A DNA stretch of 64,000 nucleotides from Ochrobactrum sp. BTU1 (GTDB lineage: Bacteria > Pseudomonadota > Alphaproteobacteria > Rhizobiales > Rhizobiaceae): positions 248,001-312,000 of the forward strand of contig CP076357.1 of NCBI GenBank assembly GCA_018798825.1. The letters run 5' to 3'. Position 1 is the first letter of the stretch; every line of letters begins with the position of its first letter. Positions 46,754 to 56,372 of the stretch are shown here, one piece after another. The position numbers and the translations under genes were made by a program. A model generated the notes under the pieces. It searched no databases and was not told the DNA's origin. It saw only the letters and a program-made list of their open reading frames with translations.

Positions 46754-48058
46754 TCATCGCCCAATGGCGTCGAGGAACTGATACCAGCCTGCGACTAAGC
46801 GTACTGCTGGCGCGCGCAGACCATAAAATGGAATTGATTTAAGTGGCAGCTCCGTCAGTAATCCCAGATCGACCTTATGACCCGCGACCAATTGCGCGAC
46901 ATGTTTGCCAATATAGGACGACATCGCCACACCGGTGCCATTGTAACCAAGCGCATAGAAGAGTTTGTTGTCGAGCCGTCCGACATGGGGCAGGCTATCG
47001 AGAGTCATTGCGACCAAGCCAGACCATCGATGAGTTACTTTGACTGCTTCCAACACTGGAAACTGTTTGATCATGGCTTTTTGCAAAGCGGCGAAGGCAG
47101 ATTCTGAATCGGATTTTCCAAATGCTCCGCGTCCGCCGTAAATGAGACGTTCTTCGGATTTTCTAAACCAGCGCATCATACGTCGTGTTTCAGTATAGCT
47201 GCGACCGTTTGTAAGCAAAGTCGCCGCTTCCGTGTTGGTGAGGGGCTCTGTCGCGATCATTGCGGAGCGAAAAGGAATAATTGATTTTTTAACGTGAGCC
47301 GTTGCCGATGTGAGATCGGAATAAGAATTGGTTGCGATAACCACCTTTTTTACGCGTAGCGTGGCTGTTGCTGTTTCAACAATCACCGCGTCTGTTTCGT
47401 TCCTGAAGCCTAAGACTGGTGTGTTTTCACAGATAGTCACACCTTCATTTGCAACGCCGCGCGCCAGTCCAAAGGCGAAGTTGAGAGGATGAATGACGCC
47501 TCCATGCGTGTTGAGCATAGCACCGACAAAGTCTTTCGATCCGGTCTCCTTTGCGACTTCGTCTGCAAACTGTATCGAGCAAGCATTGTCGCCTAACGCA
47601 TCATTTAGCCAGGCGCACTCGGCTTTGAGCATGTCGAATGAGAGTTGGTTATGCGCACAACGTAAGGAGCCGGTAGGCCTATAATTGGCGCCTTCTATGT
47701 CATAATCGCGGGCAAGCTCTGCCACATGTTCGACGGCTTCAATTGCGACATCGTGCATACGACGTGCAACATCAATTCCAAACCGGCTGGCAATATCGCG
47801 ATAAGCCAGCCGGAATTTTGCGGAAACGACGCCACCATTGCGCCCGCTTGCACCCCATCCGATGCGACTTGCTTCCAAAATGATTGTTGAAAGCCCCTGA
47901 CGCGCCAGGTAGCGAGCCGTCGACAAGCCAGTATATCCACCGCCAACGATTGCGACATCATATTGAGCAGCGCCCGCGACTGCTGAAAACTGTGGGCGTT
48001 CTGCGGCCGTGGACTGCCACAGTGATCTGATATCGTCAAAGGGAGGTTGGGTCGCCAT
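46754..48058 (-). CDS. FAD-dependent amine/amino-acid oxidase (PuuB/DadA family)
   Basis: A 434-residue flavoenzyme. Rossmann motif VAIVGGGYTGLSTARYLARQ is at about 31-50, then LEASRIGWGASGRNGGVVSA (covalent or tight FAD site region) and a C-terminal GYNGTGVAMSSYIGKHVA. Resembles gamma-glutamylputrescine oxidase, which oxidises a primary or secondary amine to an aldehyde. It lies between the HAD gene and the solute-binding protein in the transporter operon, so it probably acts on the imported substrate. Its relative at 58927 is also next to a HAD gene. Confidence 0.9.
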   Translation of the reverse strand: MATQPPFDDIRSLWQSTAAERPQFSAVAGAAQYDVAIVGGGYTGLSTARYLARQGLSTIILEASRIGWGASGRNGGVVSAKFRLAYRDIASRFGIDVARRMHDVAIEAVEHVAELARDYDIEGANYRPTGSLRCAHNQLSFDMLKAECAWLNDALGDNACSIQFADEVAKETGSKDFVGAMLNTHGGVIHPLNFAFGLARGVANEGVTICENTPVLGFRNETDAVIVETATATLRVKKVVIATNSYSDLTSATAHVKKSIIPFRSAMIATEPLTNTEAATLLTNGRSYTETRRMMRWFRKSEERLIYGGRGAFGKSDSESAFAALQKAMIKQFPVLEAVKVTHRWSGLVAMTLDSLPHVGRLDNKLFYALGYNGTGVAMSSYIGKHVAQLVAGHKVDLGLLTELPLKSIPFYGLRAPAVRLVAGWYQFLDAIGR

Positions 48059-48078
48059 GATGAGGTGAAACTCCGCTG

Positions 48079-48807
48079 TTAGGCTGCGTTCGCAACTGAA
48101 GCGTCGTAAACTTCCGTGTCAACGGCATCTGCAAGCTGCTTGAGCGTCGAAAAATGGAAGTCGGGCTTTGTCACATCTTTTGGTGTAGGTGTGCCACCAA
48201 AGCCCTTTTGTCCCTGTCGGCGTTCGATCCAGCAAGTCGTATAGCCAAGTTCTTTTGCAATACCGATGTCGTGATACTGGCTCTGCGCGACATGCAAGAT
48301 TTCCGAAGGTTTGAATCCGAAGGCCGACTGACGCCCTTTGTTAAATGCAAAGAAATTGGGATTTGGTTTGGCATAGCCAGTTTCATCACAGGTTACGCTA
48401 TCGTGGAAAGGATTCTCCAATGTCTCCGAATAGGCTGAGAATGTGGTGCGATCGGCGTTGGTCATGGCAACTAGACGGAAATTTTTGCGCAATCTCTTGA
48501 GTGCAGCAACAGAGTCTTCGAACGCGGGGTGTTGGAGGATTGCAAATTGGAACAGCTCTGCAGCCGCTTGATCGTCAGCGAGATTGAGTTCAGACGCCAT
48601 ATGAAGATAGACATCCTTCATTGCAGAGGAGGAGCGGCCGTAAAACTTGTCGCGGCCGCGAATATAAGGGCCGAAAATTTCGTCGTCGGTTAGTTTTGCT
48701 GCTTTTTCGCCGCCGACTTTTCGCGTTGCATTCAGCACGCCGGTTTCGAAATCAATTAACGTTCCCACAACGTCAAAGGTCATCACTTTAAAGTCAGTGA
48801 TCTTCAT
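48079..48807 (-). CDS. HAD hydrolase, haloacid-dehalogenase type II
   Basis: A 242-residue cytoplasmic HAD enzyme. Motif I is TFDVVGTLID with nucleophile Asp 11 and the Thr of GT, motif II LVAMTNADR, motif III region CDETGYAKPNPNFF (Lys) and motif IV HVAQSQYHDIGIAKELG (Asp). The helical cap follows motif I. Halide release is not implied: family members act on varied small acids or phosphates. It lies 20 bases before the FAD oxidase gene and after the ATPase gene. Confidence 0.88.
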   Translation of the reverse strand: MKITDFKVMTFDVVGTLIDFETGVLNATRKVGGEKAAKLTDDEIFGPYIRGRDKFYGRSSSAMKDVYLHMASELNLADDQAAAELFQFAILQHPAFEDSVAALKRLRKNFRLVAMTNADRTTFSAYSETLENPFHDSVTCDETGYAKPNPNFFAFNKGRQSAFGFKPSEILHVAQSQYHDIGIAKELGYTTCWIERRQGQKGFGGTPTPKDVTKPDFHFSTLKQLADAVDTEVYDASVANAA

Positions 48808-48838
48808 GGTCTTTTCCTCATAGTGCTTTGCATGGTGA

Positions 48839-49933
48839 TTAGTTCACTTCAGGCACAATTACCGTGTCTTCGGGATGGAGTGCGATTTCGATAGCTTCGC
48901 CAGGCGCACGAAGTTGCGCGCGCCCAGCGTGGTTTGTTGGAAGGCGGAAACTGATAGTCTCGCCTGAAGCAAGCTGGATAAAAACGCGAATACTCTCGCC
49001 TTGATAAAGTGCCTCGACGACTTTGCCGTGTAGGCGATTAAGACCTTCCGGTTGCGTCGGTGATCCGCTCACGACCAGCTTTTCAGAGTGGAGGGCAAGA
49101 AACAGCTTATCGCCTGATGGTATCGGGTATGCTGATCGCAGCACCGTTCCCGCGAAGCGAACCGAATGATCGCCCTCACGCGAGACTGGCATAAGGGTGG
49201 CTTCGCCAATAAAGCTTGCAACGAAAGCGTCGACTGGTCGATCGTGCAACATTTCCGGTGTATCAATTTGGACAATCTTGCCTTTGTTCATGATGGCAAC
49301 GCGATCGCTCATTGTCAGCGCTTCACGCTGATCATGAGTGACATAGACGATTGTCGCTTTGAGTTTACGATGGAGCTGTTTGAGTTCGATCTGCATGTTT
49401 TCCCGGAGCTGCTTGTCGAGCGCCGATAGGGGTTCGTCCATCAAAATGAGGCGAGGTTCGAAAATCATTGCACGGGCGAGTGCGACGCGCTGTCTTTGTC
49501 CGCCGGATAGTTCATGGATCTGACGATTTTCGAGCCCTGTCAGTTCGACCATGGCCAAAGCTTCGCGCAACTTCTCGGGCCAATAGGCTTTCGGAACACG
49601 GCGCGCCCGCAAAGGAAATGTGATATTATCGGACACATTCATATGCGGAAACAATGCATAGTTTTGAAAAACGATGCCAATGTCTCGCTTGTGAGGTGGC
49701 TCCAATGTAATATCGCGGTCGCCCAACCAGATTGATCCTGATGTGGGCTGCACAAAACCTCCCAGGATCCCCAAAAACGTTGTTTTTCCTGAACCGGAGG
49801 GCCCAAGAATAGAAATGAACTCGCCTGGTGCGACATCCAAACTGACGGAATCCAGTGCGCAAAAAGCACCATAGGTTTTCGTAGCGGATCGGATTGAAAC
49901 TCCCACACTGATAGAATTCTTCGTTTCAGTCAT
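48839..49933 (-). CDS. potA: ABC transporter ATP-binding protein, PotA type
   Basis: A 364-residue ATPase. Walker A GPSGSGKTT (about 44-52), Q-loop VFQNYALFPHMNV, signature LSGGQRQRVALARAM, Walker B LILMDEPLSALD and H-loop VTHDQREALTMSD are all intact. The C-terminal about 110 residues form a TOBE regulatory domain. First gene of the leftward operon: ATPase, HAD, FAD oxidase, binding protein, two permeases, GMC oxidoreductase. Confidence 0.93.
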   Translation of the reverse strand: MTETKNSISVGVSIRSATKTYGAFCALDSVSLDVAPGEFISILGPSGSGKTTFLGILGGFVQPTSGSIWLGDRDITLEPPHKRDIGIVFQNYALFPHMNVSDNITFPLRARRVPKAYWPEKLREALAMVELTGLENRQIHELSGGQRQRVALARAMIFEPRLILMDEPLSALDKQLRENMQIELKQLHRKLKATIVYVTHDQREALTMSDRVAIMNKGKIVQIDTPEMLHDRPVDAFVASFIGEATLMPVSREGDHSVRFAGTVLRSAYPIPSGDKLFLALHSEKLVVSGSPTQPEGLNRLHGKVVEALYQGESIRVFIQLASGETISFRLPTNHAGRAQLRAPGEAIEIALHPEDTVIVPEVN

Positions 49934-50167
49934 CTGATTTCACTGACTAAATCCCGACGTCTCCACGCTGAAGTGGTCGCGCTCTGTTGCATGCAATGGA
50001 AAAGCGAAACAAGGAACGGAAGCGCATTCTCTGAAGCGTTTACCGGTACTAAATGTTTTGTTCCCCTGACGAAGATGGAGGATATTTTCCTCTCTTGGTT
50101 TGAGAGCAGAACAAATATCTGGGATTGGTGCAATTGAAAAAAGCTTGATGGGGTGTTACAAAATGTA
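49934..50167. promoter_or_regulatory. Divergent promoter region, transporter operon / LysR regulator
   Basis: A 234-bp gap between the divergently transcribed ATPase gene and LysR-type regulator gene, the usual place for a LysR binding site. No specific T-N11-A operator or promoter boxes are asserted. Confidence 0.55.
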
Positions 50168-51127
50168 ATGACTACACTGCGACGCATTCTGCCCTCTATG
50201 AACGGACTTTTCACGTTGGAGTCTGCCGCGCGGCATGGAAACTTCTCCAAAGCGGCTCAAGAGCTCAACGTCACACCAGCAGCAATCAGCAGAATGATTG
50301 CGAGGTTGGAAGAGCATTTGGATGTGCAACTCTTTGTGCGCACGACGAACGGGGTCACACTGACCGAGTATGGGAGAATTCTAAATGAATCGATCCAACG
50401 AGGATTCGCCGGTATCGAACAGGCTCTTCGAGAAATCAGTGACCGAAAGCAGGGCGTACAGACAGTTACGTTATCCTTATCGACCGGTTTCACGACGCAT
50501 TGGGTCATGCCGAGGATGGCATCTTTCAAGAAGGCGTTTCCGGGGATTGATCTGAGATTTGAGTTGATCATGGGGCCGCTGGCTGGACCTGTGAACGATG
50601 TTGATCTCGGAATGCGTTTTGTGAACGGCAGCGATGATAATCATGAAGCGACCTTTGTCATGCCGGAGATTTTAATGCCGATTTGCAGTCCGAGTTATCA
50701 AAGAGAACAAAGGGATGAAGATTCGGTACTTGATCAACCGGCCACAACCTTGATTAATCTTAGTGAGGCGCAACCAAACTGGCCCGACTTTTTCTTGCCT
50801 GCGCGAGGTCGAGGCACTCACGATGAAATGCTGTTCTCGGATTACGCAATTGTCGTGCAGGCGGCATTGCTGGGACAAGGTGTAGCGATCGGGTGGCTAA
50901 ATGTCGTGGCCCACTGGCTGCGTACGCAAGCCTTGGTCCCAGCGCATAATCGGTTTTTGTCCACGCATCGTAAGTGCCATCTCGTACGTTTACGAGACCG
51001 GCCATTGCGTCCGATAGTGTCTGAGGTTCGCGATTGGCTTATTGCTGAGTTAATGGACGATATTGATGCAATTGTAGGGATGTATCCAGCTTTAGGGCTC
51101 GAGGATGCACTGGCGTCCGAGCAGTAG
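50168..51127 (+). CDS. LysR-type transcriptional regulator, GcvA-like
   Basis: A 319-residue regulator. The N-terminal winged HTH (about 8-70) reads LRRILPSMNGLFTLESAARH, GNFSKAAQELNVTPAAISRM, IARLEEHLDVQLFVRTTNGV. A periplasmic-binding-like effector domain follows (TGFTTHWVMPRMASFKKAFP). Divergent from the transporter operon, which it most likely controls in response to substrate. The start is taken at the ATG of MTTLRRIL; a GTG 15 bases earlier is also in frame. Confidence 0.92.
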   Translation: MTTLRRILPSMNGLFTLESAARHGNFSKAAQELNVTPAAISRMIARLEEHLDVQLFVRTTNGVTLTEYGRILNESIQRGFAGIEQALREISDRKQGVQTVTLSLSTGFTTHWVMPRMASFKKAFPGIDLRFELIMGPLAGPVNDVDLGMRFVNGSDDNHEATFVMPEILMPICSPSYQREQRDEDSVLDQPATTLINLSEAQPNWPDFFLPARGRGTHDEMLFSDYAIVVQAALLGQGVAIGWLNVVAHWLRTQALVPAHNRFLSTHRKCHLVRLRDRPLRPIVSEVRDWLIAELMDDIDAIVGMYPALGLEDALASEQ

Positions 51128-51138
51128 CTGATGTGGCT

Positions 51139-52017
51139 TTATCCCCAACCATGAGCAGAGAGACCATAAATCCATGGCTCGCCTGCTTTTTTGCTCAGAA
51201 AGGGCTTCCCCTTCGACATAGTGGTTACTGTTCCGAAGATTTTCAGCCGACATTGTGCGATAAATTGCGGGAACGGGCCGTCTTTCTCGCGTGTATCGAC
51301 ACGCGCAAACTCCCCTTTTAGTTCTTCAAGATGGCTCGCGGTCAAATGAATTGCATCCTCATCTCCATTTGCAACGATTGGGCCGATGACTTTCCCGCGC
51401 CCAAATTCCCGGCAAAACGAAAAGCCGACCAGTCGGCCATTGCGCATTAAACCGCTTATCGCAGCAGTACCGGCGATCAGCCTTAGTAAAGCACGGCGAT
51501 CAACACCGAATGCACTGCTATCCAGTTGATTGATCTCATCAAAGTCATCCATTGAAAGATTAACAATTTCTCCTTCAAGAGGGGGCAGTTGCGGGAGTGT
51601 CAATGCGACTTCACCTTGGCATTGATAAACGGTCGCTTCGTCTGCGAAACCCATAGAAATATAGAGGCTATGGGCGGCAGGGGTCGCATTAAGGCTAAGA
51701 TGGCGGCCCGCACAGCGCTCGAGGACTTGATCCATAAGCCAACGGCCGTTTCCCTGTGCCTGGTTGCGTGGCGATGTGATTACCATACCAATCGTGGCAA
51801 AATCATCGCCGTACGGGAACCACATCGCACTCCCGAACACGCGACCAATTCCATCAACCGCAACCAAACCTTGTCCGCTTTTCAACAACAGTTCCCAGTC
51901 TTTTGGGCGATGCGGCCAGCGAACGCCCATTGAAAGTCCATGAAGCAGATCGATTTGAACAGTGGTGATGTCTTGCGCAACAAGTTCGAACGATTTCAAT
52001 CGCACTGAATTCTGCAT
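51139..52017 (-). CDS. GNAT acetyltransferase with C-terminal second domain
   Basis: A 292-residue protein with two parts. The N-terminal GNAT fold (about 10-145) has MVITSPRNQAQGNGRWLMDQV (acetyl-CoA loop) and LYISMGF, and the C-terminal domain (about 155-280) resembles Acetyltransf_18 (FGVDRRALLRLI; CREFGRGKVIGPIVA). The protein at 61286 aligns along the whole length. It is convergent with the LysR gene, with 11 bases between. Probably acetylates an amine related to the cluster; substrate unknown. Confidence 0.87.
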   Translation of the reverse strand: MQNSVRLKSFELVAQDITTVQIDLLHGLSMGVRWPHRPKDWELLLKSGQGLVAVDGIGRVFGSAMWFPYGDDFATIGMVITSPRNQAQGNGRWLMDQVLERCAGRHLSLNATPAAHSLYISMGFADEATVYQCQGEVALTLPQLPPLEGEIVNLSMDDFDEINQLDSSAFGVDRRALLRLIAGTAAISGLMRNGRLVGFSFCREFGRGKVIGPIVANGDEDAIHLTASHLEELKGEFARVDTREKDGPFPQFIAQCRLKIFGTVTTMSKGKPFLSKKAGEPWIYGLSAHGWG

Positions 52018-52256
52018 ATCCGTTTCCTACCCAAGCCCATCAGCAAAATATTCGGTTCTCGTCGAGCTGTCAGCGAAAACAATCTTCACCGAGCAACGTA
52101 TTTTGTCGCATCATCTCACGTTCGAGCCAGCACGATTTGCTTGATGGGCAGACCAATTCGCAATCTTTGGCTGAACCTCCGCATTATTCGGCACGGAACA
52201 CTTTTGGGATTTTTTATTCTTGTCGAAAGGCCAACGATCAGTTTTGCGTGGTTACA

Positions 52257-53390
52257 ATGAACGTCGAAGATATTCTCACTGCTTTGATCGCTTTTCCCTC
52301 AATTGTAGGGACGCCCAATAGCGCTATCGTCGATTGGATCAGCGATTATGCAAAAGCTCATGGGGGAAGGGTCGACGTGTTGCCTGGCCCAGAAGGTGAC
52401 AGGGCAAATCTATTCATAACTGTTGGCCCGCGCGAAAATGTCCCGGGCTATATTCTCTCTGGGCATATGGATGTTGTGCCGGCTGGAGAGGCTGATTGGC
52501 TTAGTGATCCTTTCAAACTTCATAAGAGCGGTACTAAGCTTTACGGGCGAGGTACCACCGACATGAAAGGTTTCCTGGCTGCAGCGCTTGCCGCACTTCC
52601 CAAGCTTGCATCCAGCGAATTGCAACGTCCGGTGCATCTCGCTTTCTCCTATGACGAAGAGGCAGGCTGTCGTGGAGTGCCGCATTTACTCGAAGCGCTT
52701 CCCGGTCTTTGTGCAAAGCCGCTTGGTGCCATAATTGGCGAACCGAGCGGAATGCGCGCGGTGCGCGCGCACAAAGGAAAAGCTGCAGCGCGCCTTGAAG
52801 TCATTGGTCGGTCTGGCCATTCGTCGCGCCCTGATCTGGGGTTAAATGCTGTCCACGCGATGGCAAATGTTATAGCACGAGCGATGATCTATGCTCGAAC
52901 GCTTGAATCTGGACCCTTCGATAGCAGTTTTGAACCGCCTTACTCGTCGTTACAGTTTGGCGTTGTTTCAGGTGGGCAGGCCGTCAATATTATTCCGGAT
53001 CGGTGCATCGCGGATGTTGAAGTGAGGGCTATATCAGGTTGCTCGCCCGTAGCATTGCTTGAACCGGTTCGGGAGGAATTGTTATCACTGCGTGCCCAGG
53101 GCTTTGAAGTTCACTGGCATGAGTTGAGTGCATATCCCGCCCTTTCTCTCCCAGAGACGAGCGACCTTGCGGGGTTACTCGTGGAGTTGACAGGGCAGGA
53201 GTGCAAGGGCGCGGTGAGCTATGGAACCGAAGCAGGGCTTTATCAGCAAGCAGGCATAGATGCGATTATCTGCGGTCCTGGTGAAATAGGACGGGCACAT
53301 CGTCCGAACGAATATATCGAGATTGCAGAGTTGCATGCCTGTCAAACGATGATCGAAAAACTCGGTACCCGACTTACCGCATCAAACTGA
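52257..53390 (+). CDS. argE: M20 peptidase / acetylornithine deacetylase family
   Basis: A 377-residue zinc amidohydrolase. Metal ligands are seen in [10 protein letters not shown] (His, Asp), [10 protein letters not shown] (Asp), YDEEAGCRG (catalytic Glu and Glu), GEPSGM and a C-terminal His in [10 protein letters not shown]. ArgE-like enzymes remove an acyl group from an N-acyl amino acid; in this catabolic setting the substrate may be an N-acetylated amine rather than acetylornithine. The start at MNVEDIL is chosen because the upstream frame extension has no family match. First gene of a rightward operon. Confidence 0.88.
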   Translation: MNVEDILTALIAFPSIVGTPNSAIVDWISDYAKAHGGRVDVLPGPEGDRANLFITVGPRENVPGYILSGHMDVVPAGEADWLSDPFKLHKSGTKLYGRGTTDMKGFLAAALAALPKLASSELQRPVHLAFSYDEEAGCRGVPHLLEALPGLCAKPLGAIIGEPSGMRAVRAHKGKAAARLEVIGRSGHSSRPDLGLNAVHAMANVIARAMIYARTLESGPFDSSFEPPYSSLQFGVVSGGQAVNIIPDRCIADVEVRAISGCSPVALLEPVREELLSLRAQGFEVHWHELSAYPALSLPETSDLAGLLVELTGQECKGAVSYGTEAGLYQQAGIDAIICGPGEIGRAHRPNEYIEIAELHACQTMIEKLGTRLTASN

Positions 53391-53407
53391 ATGGACGACT
53401 GGACCTA

Positions 53408-54331
53408 ATGGCCTTTCTTTTCAATTCCGATCCCGCGCGAGGTTCTGTATTCCGCGAAGCTTTTTCGAAATCGCTTCCTGACCTCGAATTCTATATGTCA
53501 GGCGATGATATCGATCCTGACAAAATACGTTACCTGATTAGCTGGGTCGCTCCTGACGATATTGCGCGTTATCGCAATCTCGAAGTCTTATTCTCGATTG
53601 GTGCAGGTGTCGATCAGTTCAAGCCGGGAACTGTGCCGGAAGGCGTAAAACTTGTTCGCATGGTGGAAGATGGCATCATTCGCATGATGCAGGAATATGT
53701 CACACTTGGCGTTCTTACTCTGCATCGAGAAGCTATAGCCTACCGCCAGCAGCAAAATACCGGGCATTGGGCAGCGATTGCGACACCTCAGGCGTCTGAA
53801 CGCAGCGTAGGCTTTCTTGGTCTCGGCATGTTGGCTGAAGCCGCAATCGAACGTCTGAAGCCATTTCAGTTTCCGCTTTCAGGATGGAGCCGCAGTCAGA
53901 AGGCTATCGAAGGCGTTACATGTTTCCACTCCGAGGCGCAATTTACAAGCTTCTTGGAGCAGACGGATATCCTCGTCACGCTCTTGCCGCTAACAGAACA
54001 AACCCGTGGAATGTTAAATTCGAGGCTTTTTTCTGCGCTGCCCAAGGGGGCTCGTCTGCTGCATTGTGGCCGCGGACCGCAGCTTGATCACCAAGCGCTG
54101 ATTGAAGCGCTCGATAGTGGGCAGCTTTCTGCAGCCATGCTGGATGTAACTGATCCTGAGCCACTTCCCCAAGGTCATCCACTCTGGTCCCACCCCAAGG
54201 TGCTCATCACACCACATATTGCATCGGTCACTCAACCGCACACGGCAGCGAAATCCGTCATCGAGAATATCCTGCGCCACTGCGCTGGAGAAGAACCGAT
54301 CGGTCTTATCGATCGAACACTGGGCTATTAA
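53408..54331 (+). CDS. D-2-hydroxyacid dehydrogenase, GhrA-like
   Basis: A 307-residue NAD(P)-dependent dehydrogenase. Nucleotide-binding [17 protein letters not shown] (about 137-153), [18 protein letters not shown] with the catalytic Arg, and [16 protein letters not shown] with the catalytic Glu/His region all fit glyoxylate/hydroxypyruvate reductase A. It reduces a 2-oxoacid to a D-2-hydroxyacid. It lies 17 bases after the M20 gene. Confidence 0.9.
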   Translation: MAFLFNSDPARGSVFREAFSKSLPDLEFYMSGDDIDPDKIRYLISWVAPDDIARYRNLEVLFSIGAGVDQFKPGTVPEGVKLVRMVEDGIIRMMQEYVTLGVLTLHREAIAYRQQQNTGHWAAIATPQASERSVGFLGLGMLAEAAIERLKPFQFPLSGWSRSQKAIEGVTCFHSEAQFTSFLEQTDILVTLLPLTEQTRGMLNSRLFSALPKGARLLHCGRGPQLDHQALIEALDSGQLSAAMLDVTDPEPLPQGHPLWSHPKVLITPHIASVTQPHTAAKSVIENILRHCAGEEPIGLIDRTLGY

Positions 54332-54346
54332 CTCAAAGGGAATGTT

Positions 54347-54703
54347 ATGACACTTCTGATCACAATCGATCCGAACCCAGATTTTGCACCCAAAGAAGCG
54401 CTTCCAACACCGGATCGCCTCATCTCGGGAAATCCGTCTTTTAAGACCTGGGCACAGGATGCCTCGAAGGGCGACAAGGTCTTGACTGGTGTGTGGGAAG
54501 CGACGCCGGGTGAAACCCATTCGATTAAGGGCACAATGCTTGAATTCTGCCACATACTCTCCGGGCTTGTCGAAATCGAGGAAAAAGACGGAGAAACCAA
54601 GACTTATCGCGCTGGCGATAGTTTTGTGATGAAGCCAGGTTTTGTGGGTGTGTGGCGTACGATCGAAACAGTCCGCAAAATCTACGTTTGTGTTTACGAG
54701 TAG
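54347..54703 (+). CDS. Cupin-domain protein (DUF861/EutQ-like)
   Basis: A 118-residue single cupin. It has VWEATPGETHSIKGT and ILSGLVEIEEKDGETKTYRA then GDSFVMKPGFVGVWRT, the two cupin motifs. Such proteins bind a metal or small ligand in enzyme clusters for amine and alcohol catabolism, often without known chemistry. It lies 15 bases after the reductase gene. Confidence 0.87.
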   Translation: MTLLITIDPNPDFAPKEALPTPDRLISGNPSFKTWAQDASKGDKVLTGVWEATPGETHSIKGTMLEFCHILSGLVEIEEKDGETKTYRAGDSFVMKPGFVGVWRTIETVRKIYVCVYE

Positions 54704-54836
54704 AATTGGCATCCCGCAATAATTGACTGGGCGAAGTCTGTCTGGCGGGATTGAAAACCGCCAGATGGGCTATCCCCGATCAAAAATGCGGCGGGTGCAG
54801 CTCTATAGTCGTCTCAACAAAAATACGAGGTGCGCC

Positions 54837-56300
54837 ATGACTTTGAGTTTCAATCCGGAAACCCTTGAACTTCCATTTTATCACTATATCGGTGGCGAGC
54901 GTGTTGACGCGGTAGGCGGTCTTGAAATGCGGAGGCCTTCTGATGGCGAAAACTATGGTGATTGCCCAATCGCAAACGTCGATCTCGTTGATCGTGCAGT
55001 ACAGACGGCCAAAGCAGCCCTTCGATCCAGTGGATGGGCCGATGCCCGCCCGCGCGAGCGCTTGACTGCTATGCATCGCTGGGCCGATCTGATGGAACAA
55101 GAAGCTGTGACGTTGGCGCGTCTTGAGGCTGTTTCGTCAACTCGTCCTATCGCGCAGCTTATTGAAGGCGATATAGCCGTCACCGCCGAGCAAATTCGCT
55201 TTTTTGCCGAGTTTGCAGACAAGGAAGGCAGTGATGTCGTGCCAACCAGCGCGTCGACCTTCGGAATGACGCTGAGTGAACCTTACGGCGTAATCGGTGC
55301 TATAACACCTTGGAATTTTCCAATATCTATGTCTGGATGGAAGCTCGGGCCTGCATTGGCTGCGGGTAACGCCGTCGTCCTGAAGCCGTCGGAGATCACC
55401 CCATTTTCTACGCTCTATATGGCGGAGCTTGCTGTAAAAGCGGGGATCCCTGCAGGTCTAATTAACATTGTGCTCGGTGATGGCCCAACCACGGGTAATG
55501 CGATTACCGGTCATCCTGATATTTCTAAGGTCAGTTTCACCGGATCAACAGCTGCGGGCGCGGCAATTATGGAGAATATTGCTCGCTCCGGTATTAAACC
55601 GATGACACTAGAGCTCGGCGGAAAAAGCCCACAGGTGGTCTTTGCGGATGCTGACTTGAAGTTGACCGCCGCGGCAATCACACGTGGCATTCTCAGTAAC
55701 GCCGGACAAGCATGCGTTGCTGGTTCGCGGCTGATTGTTGCGGAGGAAATTGCCGATGCATTGAGCGAAGCAATCGCCCGTCATATGGCCAATATTAAAC
55801 CTGGTCCGACTTGGGACGAGAACACGCAATACTCACCGATTATTTCGGAGCGGCAGATTTGTCGTATTGACGAGATAGTGCAAAAAGCTGTTGGCCTTGG
55901 AGCAGAAAGCGTTGTCGGTGGGAAACGGATGGATCGTGAAGGATATTTCTACGAACCTACTCTCCTTCGCGGTGTTAGTGAGAGTTCTCCGGCGGTTACC
56001 GAAGAAATTTTTGGGCCTGTGCTGACTATTCAGACGTTCAAAGAAGAGAGCGAGGCGTTAGCGCTCGCTGATCATCCGACTTACGGATTGGCGGCAGGCT
56101 TATTTACGCGCGATCTATCTCGAGCCATTCGCGTTACGAAAGCATTGCAGGCCGGCACTATCTGGGTAAACCGCTATGGTCGATCCCGTGATCATATTTT
56201 ACCGACCGGCGGATATAAAAGTTCGGGTATCGGCAAAGATCTTGGTCGTGATGCGTATCTTGCAAATCGCAAATTCAAAAGCGTGCTTATTGACCTATAA
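54837..56300 (+). CDS. NAD(P)-dependent aldehyde dehydrogenase (PuuC/BetB type)
   Basis: A 487-residue enzyme that oxidises an aldehyde to an acid. It has the oxyanion Asn in TPWNFPISMSGWKLGPALAA, the catalytic Glu in LELGGKSPQ, the catalytic Cys in GQACVAGSRL and EEIFGPVLTIQTF. Length is normal (about 490). The start is at MTLSFNPETL with GAGGTG upstream; a longer frame to 54723 lacks family similarity. Likely takes the aldehyde from the FAD oxidases. Confidence 0.92.
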   Translation: MTLSFNPETLELPFYHYIGGERVDAVGGLEMRRPSDGENYGDCPIANVDLVDRAVQTAKAALRSSGWADARPRERLTAMHRWADLMEQEAVTLARLEAVSSTRPIAQLIEGDIAVTAEQIRFFAEFADKEGSDVVPTSASTFGMTLSEPYGVIGAITPWNFPISMSGWKLGPALAAGNAVVLKPSEITPFSTLYMAELAVKAGIPAGLINIVLGDGPTTGNAITGHPDISKVSFTGSTAAGAAIMENIARSGIKPMTLELGGKSPQVVFADADLKLTAAAITRGILSNAGQACVAGSRLIVAEEIADALSEAIARHMANIKPGPTWDENTQYSPIISERQICRIDEIVQKAVGLGAESVVGGKRMDREGYFYEPTLLRGVSESSPAVTEEIFGPVLTIQTFKEESEALALADHPTYGLAAGLFTRDLSRAIRVTKALQAGTIWVNRYGRSRDHILPTGGYKSSGIGKDLGRDAYLANRKFKSVLIDL

Positions 56301-56372
56301 ATATTTGTCTTAACGCGCATTTACTCCGAAAACTTCAGTTTTTTAAGAGTTGCGCTCTTAGGGGAACGAAAA